5,846 nucleotides of DNA from an uncultured Porphyromonadaceae bacterium. GTDB lineage: Bacteria > Bacteroidota > Bacteroidia > Bacteroidales > Muribaculaceae. The notes beneath the pieces were generated by a model, which searched no databases, was not told where the DNA came from, and worked only from the letters and a program-made list of their open reading frames with translations. The stretch spans positions 1-5,846 of the forward strand of contig URMA01000131.1 of the NCBI GenBank assembly GCA_900548875.1, written 5' to 3'. Positions 1 through 5,846 of this stretch are shown here, piece after piece. The first letter of the stretch is position 1, and the number at the start of each line of letters is the position of its first letter. Both the position numbers and the translations under genes were made by a program.

Positions 1-2369
1 TTGGCGGCTGCCGACGGACGGACCTGGAAACCGATGATAACGGCATCGGATGCCGCAGCCAACGTAACGTCGGATTCGGAAATGGCACCCACAGCCTTAT
101 GGATTACGTTCACCTGAACTTCAGGTGTTGACAGCTTAATCAAGGAGTCGCTCAACGCTTCGATAGAGCCGTCCACGTCGCCCTTCACAATCAGGTTCAG
201 TTCGTGGAACTCGCCCAAGGCACGACGGCGGGCAATGTCGTCGAGACCCGGCATACGGCGTGTGCGTTCCTTCAGTTCACGCTGCAACTGTTCGCGGCGG
301 TTGGCAATTTCGCGTGCCTCACGGTCGGAATCGAGGATATTGAATGTGTCGCCGGCCGTAGTAGGACCGTTCAAGCCCAGCACAAGCACCGGAGTCGACG
401 GACCGGCTTCGGTCACACGCTGGTTACGTTCGTTGAACATGGCGCGAATCTTACCGTAGCTTGTTCCGGCCACCATGATGTCGCCCACATGCAGCGTTCC
501 GTTCTGAACGAGCACGGTTGCCACATAGCCGCGGCCCTTGTCAAGCGACGATTCGATGACCGTACCGACAGCCTTGCGGTTGGGATTTGCCTTCAAGTCG
601 AGCAGTTCGGCTTCGAGCAGCACCTTTTCCATCAGTTCGGCCACGCCGGTACCTTTCTTGGCAGAAATTTCCTGCGACTGATATTTGCCGCCCCAGTCTT
701 CTACCAGGTAGTTCATATTGGCCAACTCTTCCTTAATCTTGTCAGGGTTGGCATTCGGTTTATCGATTTTATTGATGGCAAACACGATAGGCACGCCGGC
801 AGCTGCAGCGTGGTTGATGGCCTCAACGGTCTGCGGCATCACATTGTCGTCGGCGGCAACGATGATGATGGCAATATCGGTCATCTTCGCACCGCGCGCA
901 CGCATTGCCGTAAACGCTTCGTGACCCGGAGTATCGAGGAATGTGATACGGCGGCCGTCGTCGAGCTTCACGTTGTAGGCACCGATGTGCTGGGTGATAC
1001 CGCCCGCTTCACCGGCAATTACATTGGCATTTCGGATATAGTCGAGCAACGAAGTCTTACCGTGGTCAACGTGGCCCATCACCGTTACAATCGGCGGACG
1101 CTGCTGCAGGTCTTTCTCGTCGTCCTCTTCTTCGGCGATAGCTTCCGACACATCCGCACTGACATATTCTGTCTTGAATCCGAATTCTTCCGCTACGATG
1201 TTGATGGTTTCAGCATCCAGACGCTGGTTGATGGAAACCATGACACCGAGGTTCATACAAGTGGCAATAATCTTGTTGACAGGAACATCCATCATCAGGG
1301 CAAGGTCATTGGCAGTCACAAATTCCGTGATGCGCAGAATCTTGCTTTCTTCGCGTTCGTGTTCGGCTTCTTCGCGCTCACGCTCTTCGTAGGCTTCGCG
1401 CTTCTCCTTTCTCCATTTTGCGCTCTTCTTCTGCGGCTTGTTGGTCAGGCGCGCCAAAGTTTCCTTGATCTGCTTCTGCACGTCTTCCTCGCTCACCTCG
1501 GGCTTGATATGGCGTTTCACCTTCGGCTGGCGGTCCTGCTTGTTCTTGCCGCCGCGTTTCTGGTTGTCGTCCCCGCGGCCGCCCGGAACCATGTTCTGGT
1601 TGGAGCTGTTTTCGATATCCACCTTTTCCTTGCCGATACGCTTGCGCTTCTTTTTCTGGTCGGAACCTTCGGCATTTCCATTGTTGCCGTTGTTACCGCC
1701 GTTCCCTTTGTTTGCAAGACGTTCGCGACGCTTTTCCTCTTTTGTCTTTTTCTTCGGACGCGTCTGCTGATTCAGCTCGTCGAGATTGATTTTACCTACA
1801 ATTTTCGGAGCGGAAATCGTTTCCACAACCGTCTTTATTTCGTTGGTTTCGGTGTTCACTTGCAATCCTTTGTTTATATTGATTTCGGGAGCAGGCTTGG
1901 GGGCCTTGGCTTTTTCGGCAGGAGCTACAGCCGGTTCAGCCTTCACCTGTGCCGGTTCGGCCGCCGGTTTTGCCGGAGTTTTCTCCACCGGTTTTTCGGC
2001 CGGCTTCTCCTCCGTTTTCTGAGGTTTCGGCGTTGCCACTACCTTGGGCTTGTTGATTTCGTCGAGATTAATCTTACCCACCACTTTTGGCTGCGGTACC
2101 ACAACAGTCTTGATTTCTTCCTTCGGCGCTACATGAGGAGCCGGGGCCGGTTTCGCCTTTTCCTTATGACGGTCCGATGAATATTTGTCGGACTTGGACT
2201 TCAAATCCTTGTCATTCTTGAAAGCGCGCACCAGCATTTCATACTGTTCGTCGGTAATACGAGTGTTGAGATTGTCCTCAACATTCTGGTTGTTTTTTTG
2301 AAGGAATTCCACCAGCGTCGAAATTCCCACGTTCAGGTCTTTTGCTACTTTACTTATTTTTATTGCCAT
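1..2369 (-). CDS. infB: Translation initiation factor IF-2 (C-terminus cut by window edge)
   Basis: IF-2 is the GTPase that brings initiator fMet-tRNA to the 30S subunit and promotes 50S joining. The frame runs from ATG at 2369 to base 1 without a stop: 789 complete codons. Visible parts in order are an N-terminal IF2N domain (about 1-55, starting MAIKISKVAKDL); a long, low-complexity charged extension rich in Lys, Pro, Ala and Glu, with an Asn/Gly tract near 221-232; a second IF2N-like segment (about 345-398); the G domain; a beta-barrel domain II (about 597-690); and part of domain III (from about 720). The GTPase motifs are complete: G1 GHVDHGKT 432-439, G2 GGITQH 456-461, G3 DTPGH 479-483, G4 NKID 533-536, G5 SAK 569-571. 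By comparison with E. coli IF-2, roughly 135-150 C-terminal residues, including the fMet-tRNA-binding domain, lie outside the window. The start is preceded by an A/T-rich stretch without Shine-Dalgarno, as usual in this phylum. It lies 98 bases after nusA, with no clear promoter in the gap. Confidence 0.98.
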   Translation of the reverse strand, partial: MAIKISKVAKDLNVGISTLVEFLQKNNQNVEDNLNTRITDEQYEMLVRAFKNDKDLKSKSDKYSSDRHKEKAKPAPAPHVAPKEEIKTVVVPQPKVVGKINLDEINKPKVVATPKPQKTEEKPAEKPVEKTPAKPAAEPAQVKAEPAVAPAEKAKAPKPAPEININKGLQVNTETNEIKTVVETISAPKIVGKINLDELNQQTRPKKKTKEEKRRERLANKGNGGNNGNNGNAEGSDQKKKRKRIGKEKVDIENSSNQNMVPGGRGDDNQKRGGKNKQDRQPKVKRHIKPEVSEEDVQKQIKETLARLTNKPQKKSAKWRKEKREAYEEREREEAEHEREESKILRITEFVTANDLALMMDVPVNKIIATCMNLGVMVSINQRLDAETINIVAEEFGFKTEYVSADVSEAIAEEEDDEKDLQQRPPIVTVMGHVDHGKTSLLDYIRNANVIAGEAGGITQHIGAYNVKLDDGRRITFLDTPGHEAFTAMRARGAKMTDIAIIIVAADDNVMPQTVEAINHAAAAGVPIVFAINKIDKPNANPDKIKEELANMNYLVEDWGGKYQSQEISAKKGTGVAELMEKVLLEAELLDLKANPNRKAVGTVIESSLDKGRGYVATVLVQNGTLHVGDIMVAGTSYGKIRAMFNERNQRVTEAGPSTPVLVLGLNGPTTAGDTFNILDSDREAREIANRREQLQRELKERTRRMPGLDDIARRRALGEFHELNLIVKGDVDGSIEALSDSLIKLSTPEVQVNVIHKAVGAISESDVTLAAASDAVIIGFQVRPSAAA
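1770..2117 (-). repeat. Duplicated 22-24-residue motif in the IF-2 N-terminal extension
   Basis: Within infB, residues 85-106 (bases 2052-2117) and 177-200 (bases 1770-1841) share the same layout. Each has EIKTVV, then a spacer of 3 or 5 residues, then PK[VI]VGKINLDE[IL]N. The two copies are about 70 residues apart, separated by Pro/Ala/Lys/Glu-rich sequence. The amino-acid match in the 13-residue core is 11 of 13 with conservative changes (V/I, I/L), while codons differ at several third positions. This suggests retained protein-level selection rather than a very recent DNA duplication. The function is unknown to me; a short linear binding motif in a disordered linker is an inference. Confidence 0.8.
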
Positions 2370-2467
2370 ATTTTTTAATAAGTGGTTTTTAAATGGAAAG
2401 ATTAAAACCTCACATGCTCCACACCCGATAAAAATCTAACTCTTTATCCTGCTGGAAAGAAAGCTGT

Positions 2468-3715
2468 TTAATCTTCAAACTCAGCTTTCAGCACATCAAT
2501 TACATAGTCGACAGTTCCTTCTTCGAGGTCTGCCTTGTCGATCAGCTGTTCGCGCGGCATATTGAGCACGCTCTTGGCAGTCGTGCAGCCAATTTTCTTC
2601 AACGCGTCGATTACCCAACCGTCGATTTCATCGCTAAATTCATCAAGATAAATATCGTCGCTGTCGTCCGTGAAACGGTAAACATCGATTTCATAGCCTG
2701 TCAGCATGGTGGCAAGCTTGATGTTCAGACCGCCCTTACCGATTGCCAGCGAAACCTCTTCCGGACGCAACATCACTTCGGCATACTTTTCGTCTTCCTT
2801 GATGCGGATGGACGAAATCTTTGCCGGGCTCAATGCACGCTCGATGAAGAGCTGCGGATTGGATGTATAGTTGATGACGTCGATATTTTCATTCTTCAGT
2901 TCACGAACGATTCCGTGGATGCGCGAGCCTTTCACGCCGACGCAGGCGCCCACCGGGTCGATTCGCTCGTCGTACGACTCAACGGCGATTTTCGCTCTTT
3001 CGCCCGGAATACGTGCAATGGCCTTGAGCAGAATCAGACCGTCGTGGATTTCCGGCACTTCCAGTTCGAAAAGACGACGGAGGAATTCGTTGCTCGTACG
3101 CGAAACGATAACTTTCGGATTGTTGTTCGTGTTCTGCACTTCCTTGATGACAGCACGTACAGTTTCACCTTTACGATAGCGGTCGGAAGGAATCTGCTCT
3201 TCTTTCGGAAGAATCAGCTCGTTGTGGTCGTCGTCGAGGAGAAGCACCTCACGTTTCCAAATCTGATAGACTTCGCCAGTAACGAGTTCGCCTTCCATGG
3301 CCTTGAACTTGTTGTAAATGGCATCCTTCTGCAAGTCGAGAATCTTTGAAGCCAAAGTCTGACGGAGGGTAAGGATAGCGCGACGGCCGAACTTCGCAAA
3401 CACGATTTCTTTTGTCACTTCCTCGCCAATCGTACATTCGGGGTCGATTTCGCGGGCTTCGGTCAAGCCAATCTGCATGCTCGGATTTTCCACTTCACCG
3501 TCAGCCACAACCTCCAGGTTTTGATAGATTTCACAGTCGCCCTTGTCCGGGTTCATAATTACAACGAAATTCTCGTCCGAACCGAACATCTTAGCCAGTA
3601 CGTTGCGGAATGATTCCTCAAGTACACTAATCATAGTTGTCTTGTCAATGTTTTTCAGTTCTTTAAACTCAGAAAAACTGTCAACCATACTTATGGGTTC
3701 CTCTTTCTTTGCCAT
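2468..3715 (-). CDS. nusA: Transcription elongation/termination factor NusA
   Basis: NusA binds RNA polymerase and nascent RNA and modulates pausing, intrinsic termination and antitermination. The 415-residue protein shows an N-terminal polymerase-binding domain (about 10-135), an S1 domain (about 140-206), KH1 (about 207-285, GVKG at 260-263) and KH2 (about 286-348, with AIGKGG at 324-329). A single C-terminal helix-hairpin-helix-like module (about 363-412, around IGCTTAKSVL) follows an acidic linker (DDSDDIYLDE). E. coli NusA is about 80 residues longer and has two acidic repeats; this length is normal for Bacteroidales as I recall them. The start at 3715 is chosen because it lies 8 bases after the rimP stop and gives MAKKEEPISM, the family's usual beginning; Met10 is a less likely alternative. 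There is no Shine-Dalgarno sequence, and the upstream bases are A/T-rich. It is probably co-transcribed with rimP and infB. Confidence 0.98.
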   Translation of the reverse strand: MAKKEEPISMVDSFSEFKELKNIDKTTMISVLEESFRNVLAKMFGSDENFVVIMNPDKGDCEIYQNLEVVADGEVENPSMQIGLTEAREIDPECTIGEEVTKEIVFAKFGRRAILTLRQTLASKILDLQKDAIYNKFKAMEGELVTGEVYQIWKREVLLLDDDHNELILPKEEQIPSDRYRKGETVRAVIKEVQNTNNNPKVIVSRTSNEFLRRLFELEVPEIHDGLILLKAIARIPGERAKIAVESYDERIDPVGACVGVKGSRIHGIVRELKNENIDVINYTSNPQLFIERALSPAKISSIRIKEDEKYAEVMLRPEEVSLAIGKGGLNIKLATMLTGYEIDVYRFTDDSDDIYLDEFSDEIDGWVIDALKKIGCTTAKSVLNMPREQLIDKADLEEGTVDYVIDVLKAEFED

Positions 3716-3723
3716 CGTATTAA

Positions 3724-4188
3724 TTAAAACTGTATTAAATATTTAGTATATTTTATTTCATCATATTTGAACGGAAGCTCCTCTTCCACCACCACAGGAC
3801 GCTTGGCGCCTTCGGGCTTCACCTTCTTGCTGACGGTCAGCGTAAAGCCTGCTTCGTCGGCATTGGCCAGCGTGCCTTTCAGCTTTTTGCCGTCGGCAGT
3901 GAGCACTTCCACTTCGTTTCCGATATTCTTCACATATTGGCGCACGACCTTCAAAGGTGACGTCAGTCCGGCCGAGCCGATTTCCAGTTCATAATCCTCC
4001 ACATCACGGTCGAAATCGTTTTCCACCAGACGTGTCAGACGGATACATTCATCAATGTCGACCGACGTGTCGCTGTCGATCTCCACCACAATGCGGTTGT
4101 CCTTTCCGATTGTCACGTCAACGAGGAAGAGATCGGTGTCCGTCATTCCTTTAGTCAACGTTTCTATCAAGGCACTTTTATCAATCAT
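3724..4188 (-). CDS. rimP: Ribosome maturation factor RimP
   Basis: RimP binds the 30S subunit during assembly and is needed for efficient 30S maturation. The 154-residue protein has the two expected domains. The N-terminal alpha/beta domain (about 1-80) carries VEIDSDTSVDIDECIRLTRLVE at 35-56 and the signature EIGSAGLTSPLK at 69-80, the Bacteroidota form of the LEVSSPGLDRPL motif. The C-terminal Sm-like barrel (about 83-154) ends with LPFKYDEIKYTKYLIQF. Length is typical of the family. The start at 4188 is well supported because an AAGGAGG sequence lies 5 bases upstream. The stop is 8 bases before nusA, and rimP is probably the first gene of the rimP-nusA-infB operon. A promoter and a leader hairpin lie in the gap upstream. 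Confidence 0.97.
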   Translation of the reverse strand: MIDKSALIETLTKGMTDTDLFLVDVTIGKDNRIVVEIDSDTSVDIDECIRLTRLVENDFDRDVEDYELEIGSAGLTSPLKVVRQYVKNIGNEVEVLTADGKKLKGTLANADEAGFTLTVSKKVKPEGAKRPVVVEEELPFKYDEIKYTKYLIQF

Positions 4189-4193
4189 CTTTT

Positions 4194-4200
4194 CCTCCTT
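4194..4200 (-). promoter_or_regulatory. Strong Shine-Dalgarno site of rimP
   Basis: Read on the minus strand, the bases are AAGGAGG, followed by the 5-base spacer AAAAG and then ATG at 4188. This is a full 7-base complement to the usual anti-Shine-Dalgarno CCUCCUU of 16S rRNA. The other starts in the window (infB, nusA, upp) have only A/T-rich upstream sequence, which is the norm in Bacteroidota. This site therefore both fixes the rimP start and stands out locally. Confidence 0.8.
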
Positions 4201-4236
4201 CTTTTTGATTTAGTGGTTAATAAAACGCTATGTACC

Positions 4237-4272
4237 AATAAAAGAATGGAGAGAACTTCCGCCCCCTCCATT
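4237..4272 (-). terminator. Leader hairpin with U-rich tail: candidate rimP attenuator or upp terminator
   Basis: On the minus-strand RNA, AAUGGAGGGGGC (4272-4261) can pair with GUUCUCUCCAUU (4256-4245) over 12 positions, three of them G-U pairs, closing a GGAA loop, which fits the GNRA class. Seven consecutive Watson-Crick pairs form the base of the stem. A U-rich run, CUUUUAUU (4244-4237), follows directly, giving the layout of an intrinsic terminator. It lies just inside the predicted rimP transcript and downstream of upp. It could therefore attenuate the rimP operon, stop read-through from upp, or stabilise the 5' end. The pairing is visible; the role is inferred. Confidence 0.5.
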
Positions 4273-4280
4273 TCCGTGTG

Positions 4281-4312
4281 CAAATATACTGATTTATTGC
4301 CGAATCCACAAC
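4281..4312 (-). promoter_or_regulatory. Bacteroidota-type promoter for rimP-nusA-infB
   Basis: Read on the minus strand, TATATTTG (4288-4281) matches the Bacteroides -7 consensus TAnnTTTG exactly. GTTG (4312-4309) matches the -33 element TTTG at three of four bases, with a 20-base spacer inside the usual 19-21 range. Transcription would start near 4277-4274, giving a leader of about 85-90 bases before rimP ATG. I found no other exact TAnnTTTG in this gap on the same strand. Confidence 0.65.
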
Positions 4313-4400
4313 TCATTAATTATATAGTGGTTTGCGCAGCTATTTTTATTAATATTTTTTAATAACAAAATATCACCATATAACATTATTTACGATTTGT

Positions 4401-5054
4401 TTATCCTTTTTTTTCTCCAAAAGCAAGGTCGCCTGCATCGCCGAGACCGGGCACAATATACTTGTGTTCGTTAACCTCGTCGTCGATGGCGGCTACCCAC
4501 AACGTAGTGTCGGCAGGGAACTTGTCGCGGATGAACTCGATGGCCTGGCGCGAAGCGATGACTGACACCAGATGCACCTTGGCGGGCGTTCCCTTCGTGA
4601 GCAGCGCCTCATAGGCAAGCTCCATCGAAGAGCCGGTAGCAAGCATCGGGTCGCAGAGCACAAGCGTCTTTCCTTCGATAAGCGGAGCGGCTATGTATTC
4701 GATATGAATGCGGAAATCGTCCTTGCTGATGTATTTACGGTAGGCCGAAACGAAAGCGTTTTCAGCATGGTCGAAATAGTTGTGCAGGCCCTGGTGCAAC
4801 GGAAGTCCGGCACGGAGAATCGTGGCAAGCACCAGTGTGTTCGTTACGGTATGGCTTTGTGCCTTCCCCAGACAGGTGGTAGTCAGTTCGCTGTCGTAGT
4901 CAAGTGTTTTTGAAATTTCATAGGCTGCAATCTCACCGATACGTTCAATATTGCGGCGGAAGCGCATCATGTCTTTTTGGATGTTCACGTCGCGAAGCTC
5001 CATCATAAACTGGTTGACGAGCGAGCGGCTTTCTGCAAAGTTGATGATTTTCAT
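4401..5054 (-). CDS. upp: Uracil phosphoribosyltransferase
   Basis: UPRTase makes UMP and pyrophosphate from uracil and PRPP in the cytoplasm, salvaging pyrimidines. The 217-residue protein is close to the family's usual length of about 208-217. Visible motifs are ILRAGLP (79-85), the PRPP-binding loop LVLCDPMLATGSSM (131-144) and the uracil-binding C-terminal signature YIVPGLGDAGDLAFGEK (199-215). The PRPP loop reads TGSS where UPRTases usually have TGGS; position 142 is Ser. The start at 5054 overlaps the ribF stop in an ATGA arrangement and gives MKIINFAESR, which fits the family start. No Shine-Dalgarno sequence is seen, so translation may depend on coupling to ribF. Downstream lies the AT-rich gap before rimP. 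Confidence 0.97.
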   Translation of the reverse strand: MKIINFAESRSLVNQFMMELRDVNIQKDMMRFRRNIERIGEIAAYEISKTLDYDSELTTTCLGKAQSHTVTNTLVLATILRAGLPLHQGLHNYFDHAENAFVSAYRKYISKDDFRIHIEYIAAPLIEGKTLVLCDPMLATGSSMELAYEALLTKGTPAKVHLVSVIASRQAIEFIRDKFPADTTLWVAAIDDEVNEHKYIVPGLGDAGDLAFGEKKG

Positions 5055-5846
5055 ATGTGTAAGTTAGTTTTTAATATTTCCTGTATCTGCTTCTTGTCGG
5101 CGGCAAGCTGTTTCGTCAGCTCGTCGAGCGACTCCATGCGCCGTTCGTCACGGACATGCGCCACGAAATCGACTGCTATCGGCGAGCCATATATGTCGCG
5201 GTCGAAATCAAAGATGTTGACCTCGACCGAAACTTTTCCGCTTCCGTCGAACGTGGGACGCACACCCACATTGAGCATTCCGCCGTAAGTTGCTCCACCA
5301 ACGTGCACACGAACGGCATACACTCCGTTCTTCGGCAAAAGCAGCGAGCGGTCGGCAAGCGCGATGTTTGCGGTAGGGAAGCCCAATTTGCGGCCGTTCT
5401 TAAATCCCCCTACGACCGTCCCCTCCAGACGATAGGAACGGGTAAGCATCCGTGCGGCCAGCTCCACATTGCCCTCGGCCACCAGCCGTCGGATGACCGA
5501 CGAGCTGACATGCCCCAAAGGCGTGTCGAGTTCCGGGGTCTGCACCACTTCCACCCCCAGTTCGTGTCCGTAGGCCACATAGTCGGCCAGCGTTTCACTG
5601 CGGTTATGCCCGAAACGGTGGTCGTAGCCCACCAGCAGCAGGCGGACTCCGTAAGTGTCGCGTATAAGACGGATGAATTCATGGGCAGAAAGTTCCGACA
5701 ACTGCTTATCGAAATCCAGCACTATGGCATAGTCGATACCCGTTTCCGCCAGTGCCTCCAGCTTTGCCTCCAAAGTCATCAGCAACGAAAAGCCGGATTC
5801 CGGATGCAACACGGCCTGCGGATGTCGCCGGAACGTAATGGCAGCC
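5051..5846 (-). CDS. ribF: Bifunctional riboflavin kinase/FAD synthetase (N-terminus cut by window edge)
   Basis: RibF phosphorylates riboflavin to FMN and adenylates FMN to FAD. The frame enters from the right edge (first full codon at 5845) and ends with TGA at 5053-5051: 264 residues are visible. The first visible residues, AITFRRHPQAVLHP, match the family's TFxxHPxxV segment. The missing part should be about 40-45 residues, including the nucleotide-binding HxGH region. The FAD synthetase domain continues with LLLVGYDHRFGHN (bases about 5638-5600) and the SSSVIR motif (about 5506-5489). The riboflavin kinase domain follows, with GFKNGRKLGFPTANI, GVYAVRV, NVGVRPTF and VEVNIFDFDRDIYG containing the expected catalytic Glu. 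An in-frame GTG at 5812 is an internal valine, not the start, because conserved family sequence extends upstream of it. Confidence 0.97.
   Translation of the reverse strand, partial: AAITFRRHPQAVLHPESGFSLLMTLEAKLEALAETGIDYAIVLDFDKQLSELSAHEFIRLIRDTYGVRLLLVGYDHRFGHNRSETLADYVAYGHELGVEVVQTPELDTPLGHVSSSVIRRLVAEGNVELAARMLTRSYRLEGTVVGGFKNGRKLGFPTANIALADRSLLLPKNGVYAVRVHVGGATYGGMLNVGVRPTFDGSGKVSVEVNIFDFDRDIYGSPIAVDFVAHVRDERRMESLDELTKQLAADKKQIQEILKTNLHI

Larger units (their letters stand above)
4189..4400. other. 212-base AT-rich intergenic region between upp and rimP
   Basis: This is the only sizeable non-coding gap. Its half nearer upp (4313-4400) is extremely A/T-rich, with overlapping weak all-A/T inverted repeats (4346-4365 and 4352-4373) and no evident gene. 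The half nearer rimP holds the promoter, hairpin and Shine-Dalgarno site listed separately. No tRNA, such as the initiator tRNA gene found upstream of rimP in E. coli, is visible. Confidence 0.85.

Noticed and set aside
204..2180. Long plus-strand open frame (658 codons) with hydrophobic, Phe/Leu/Arg-rich translation
   Set aside because: It is the exact codon-for-codon antisense of an intact infB with all GTPase motifs. Its openness follows from infB avoiding TTA, CTA and TCA codons, and the translation resembles no family I recognise.
2915..3349. Plus-strand open frame of 144 codons inside nusA
   Set aside because: It is antisense to the S1 and KH domains of a complete nusA; no family resemblance and no separate promoter seen.
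4346..4373. Inverted repeats TTATTAA/TTAATAA and ATATTTT/AAAATAT as a upp terminator
   Set aside because: The stems are entirely A/T, overlap each other and sit in very A/T-rich DNA where such repeats arise by chance. No G/C-rich stem with a U-tract is formed here.
4572..4913. Plus-strand open frame of 113 codons inside upp
   Set aside because: It is antisense to the conserved core of upp, including the PRPP loop; it is a shadow frame.
5051..5812. ribF starting at the in-frame GTG at 5812
   Set aside because: The frame continues upstream to the window edge with the conserved AITFRRHPQ segment, so the true start lies outside the window.
1..5846. A novel multi-gene system, mobile element, CRISPR array or tRNA in the window
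   Set aside because: All five genes are recognisable core genes. No tandem spacer-repeats, transposase, integrase, terminal inverted repeats or cloverleaf were found.

Overview
The window is a conserved housekeeping stretch from a member of the Bacteroidota, most likely order Bacteroidales. Two things point there. The NusA, UPRTase and RimP sequences closely resemble the Bacteroidales versions as I remember them (for example the RimP motif EIGSAGLTSP and the short NusA with one C-terminal helical module). The intergenic DNA also carries a Bacteroidota-type promoter (TAnnTTTG with an upstream TTG). Coding DNA is of balanced GC content and the gaps are AT-rich. The genus cannot be fixed from the sequence alone.

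All five genes lie on the minus strand, so transcription runs from high to low coordinates. In transcription order they are ribF (bifunctional riboflavin kinase/FAD synthetase, N-terminus beyond the right edge), upp (uracil phosphoribosyltransferase, overlapping the ribF stop by 4 bases), a 212-base AT-rich gap, rimP (30S maturation factor), nusA (elongation/termination factor, 8 bases after rimP), a 98-base gap, and infB (initiation factor IF-2, C-terminus beyond the left edge). Both edge genes stay open to the end of the window.

There are two functional groups. ribF-upp is a small cofactor and nucleotide-salvage pair, probably translationally coupled. rimP-nusA-infB is the widely conserved operon linking ribosome assembly, transcription elongation and translation initiation; here it lacks the ylxR and ylxQ genes found between nusA and infB in Firmicutes. 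The 212-base gap holds the most informative non-coding signals: a well-matched promoter, a 12-bp hairpin with a GGAA loop and a following U-rich tract close to the predicted transcript start, and a perfect 7-base Shine-Dalgarno sequence before rimP, which is unusual in this phylum.

I see no mobile element, CRISPR array, RNA gene or defence-like cassette, and no evidence of an undescribed multi-gene system. The best leads are the rimP-nusA-infB leader (possible attenuation and Shine-Dalgarno control) and a duplicated motif in the IF-2 N-terminal extension.
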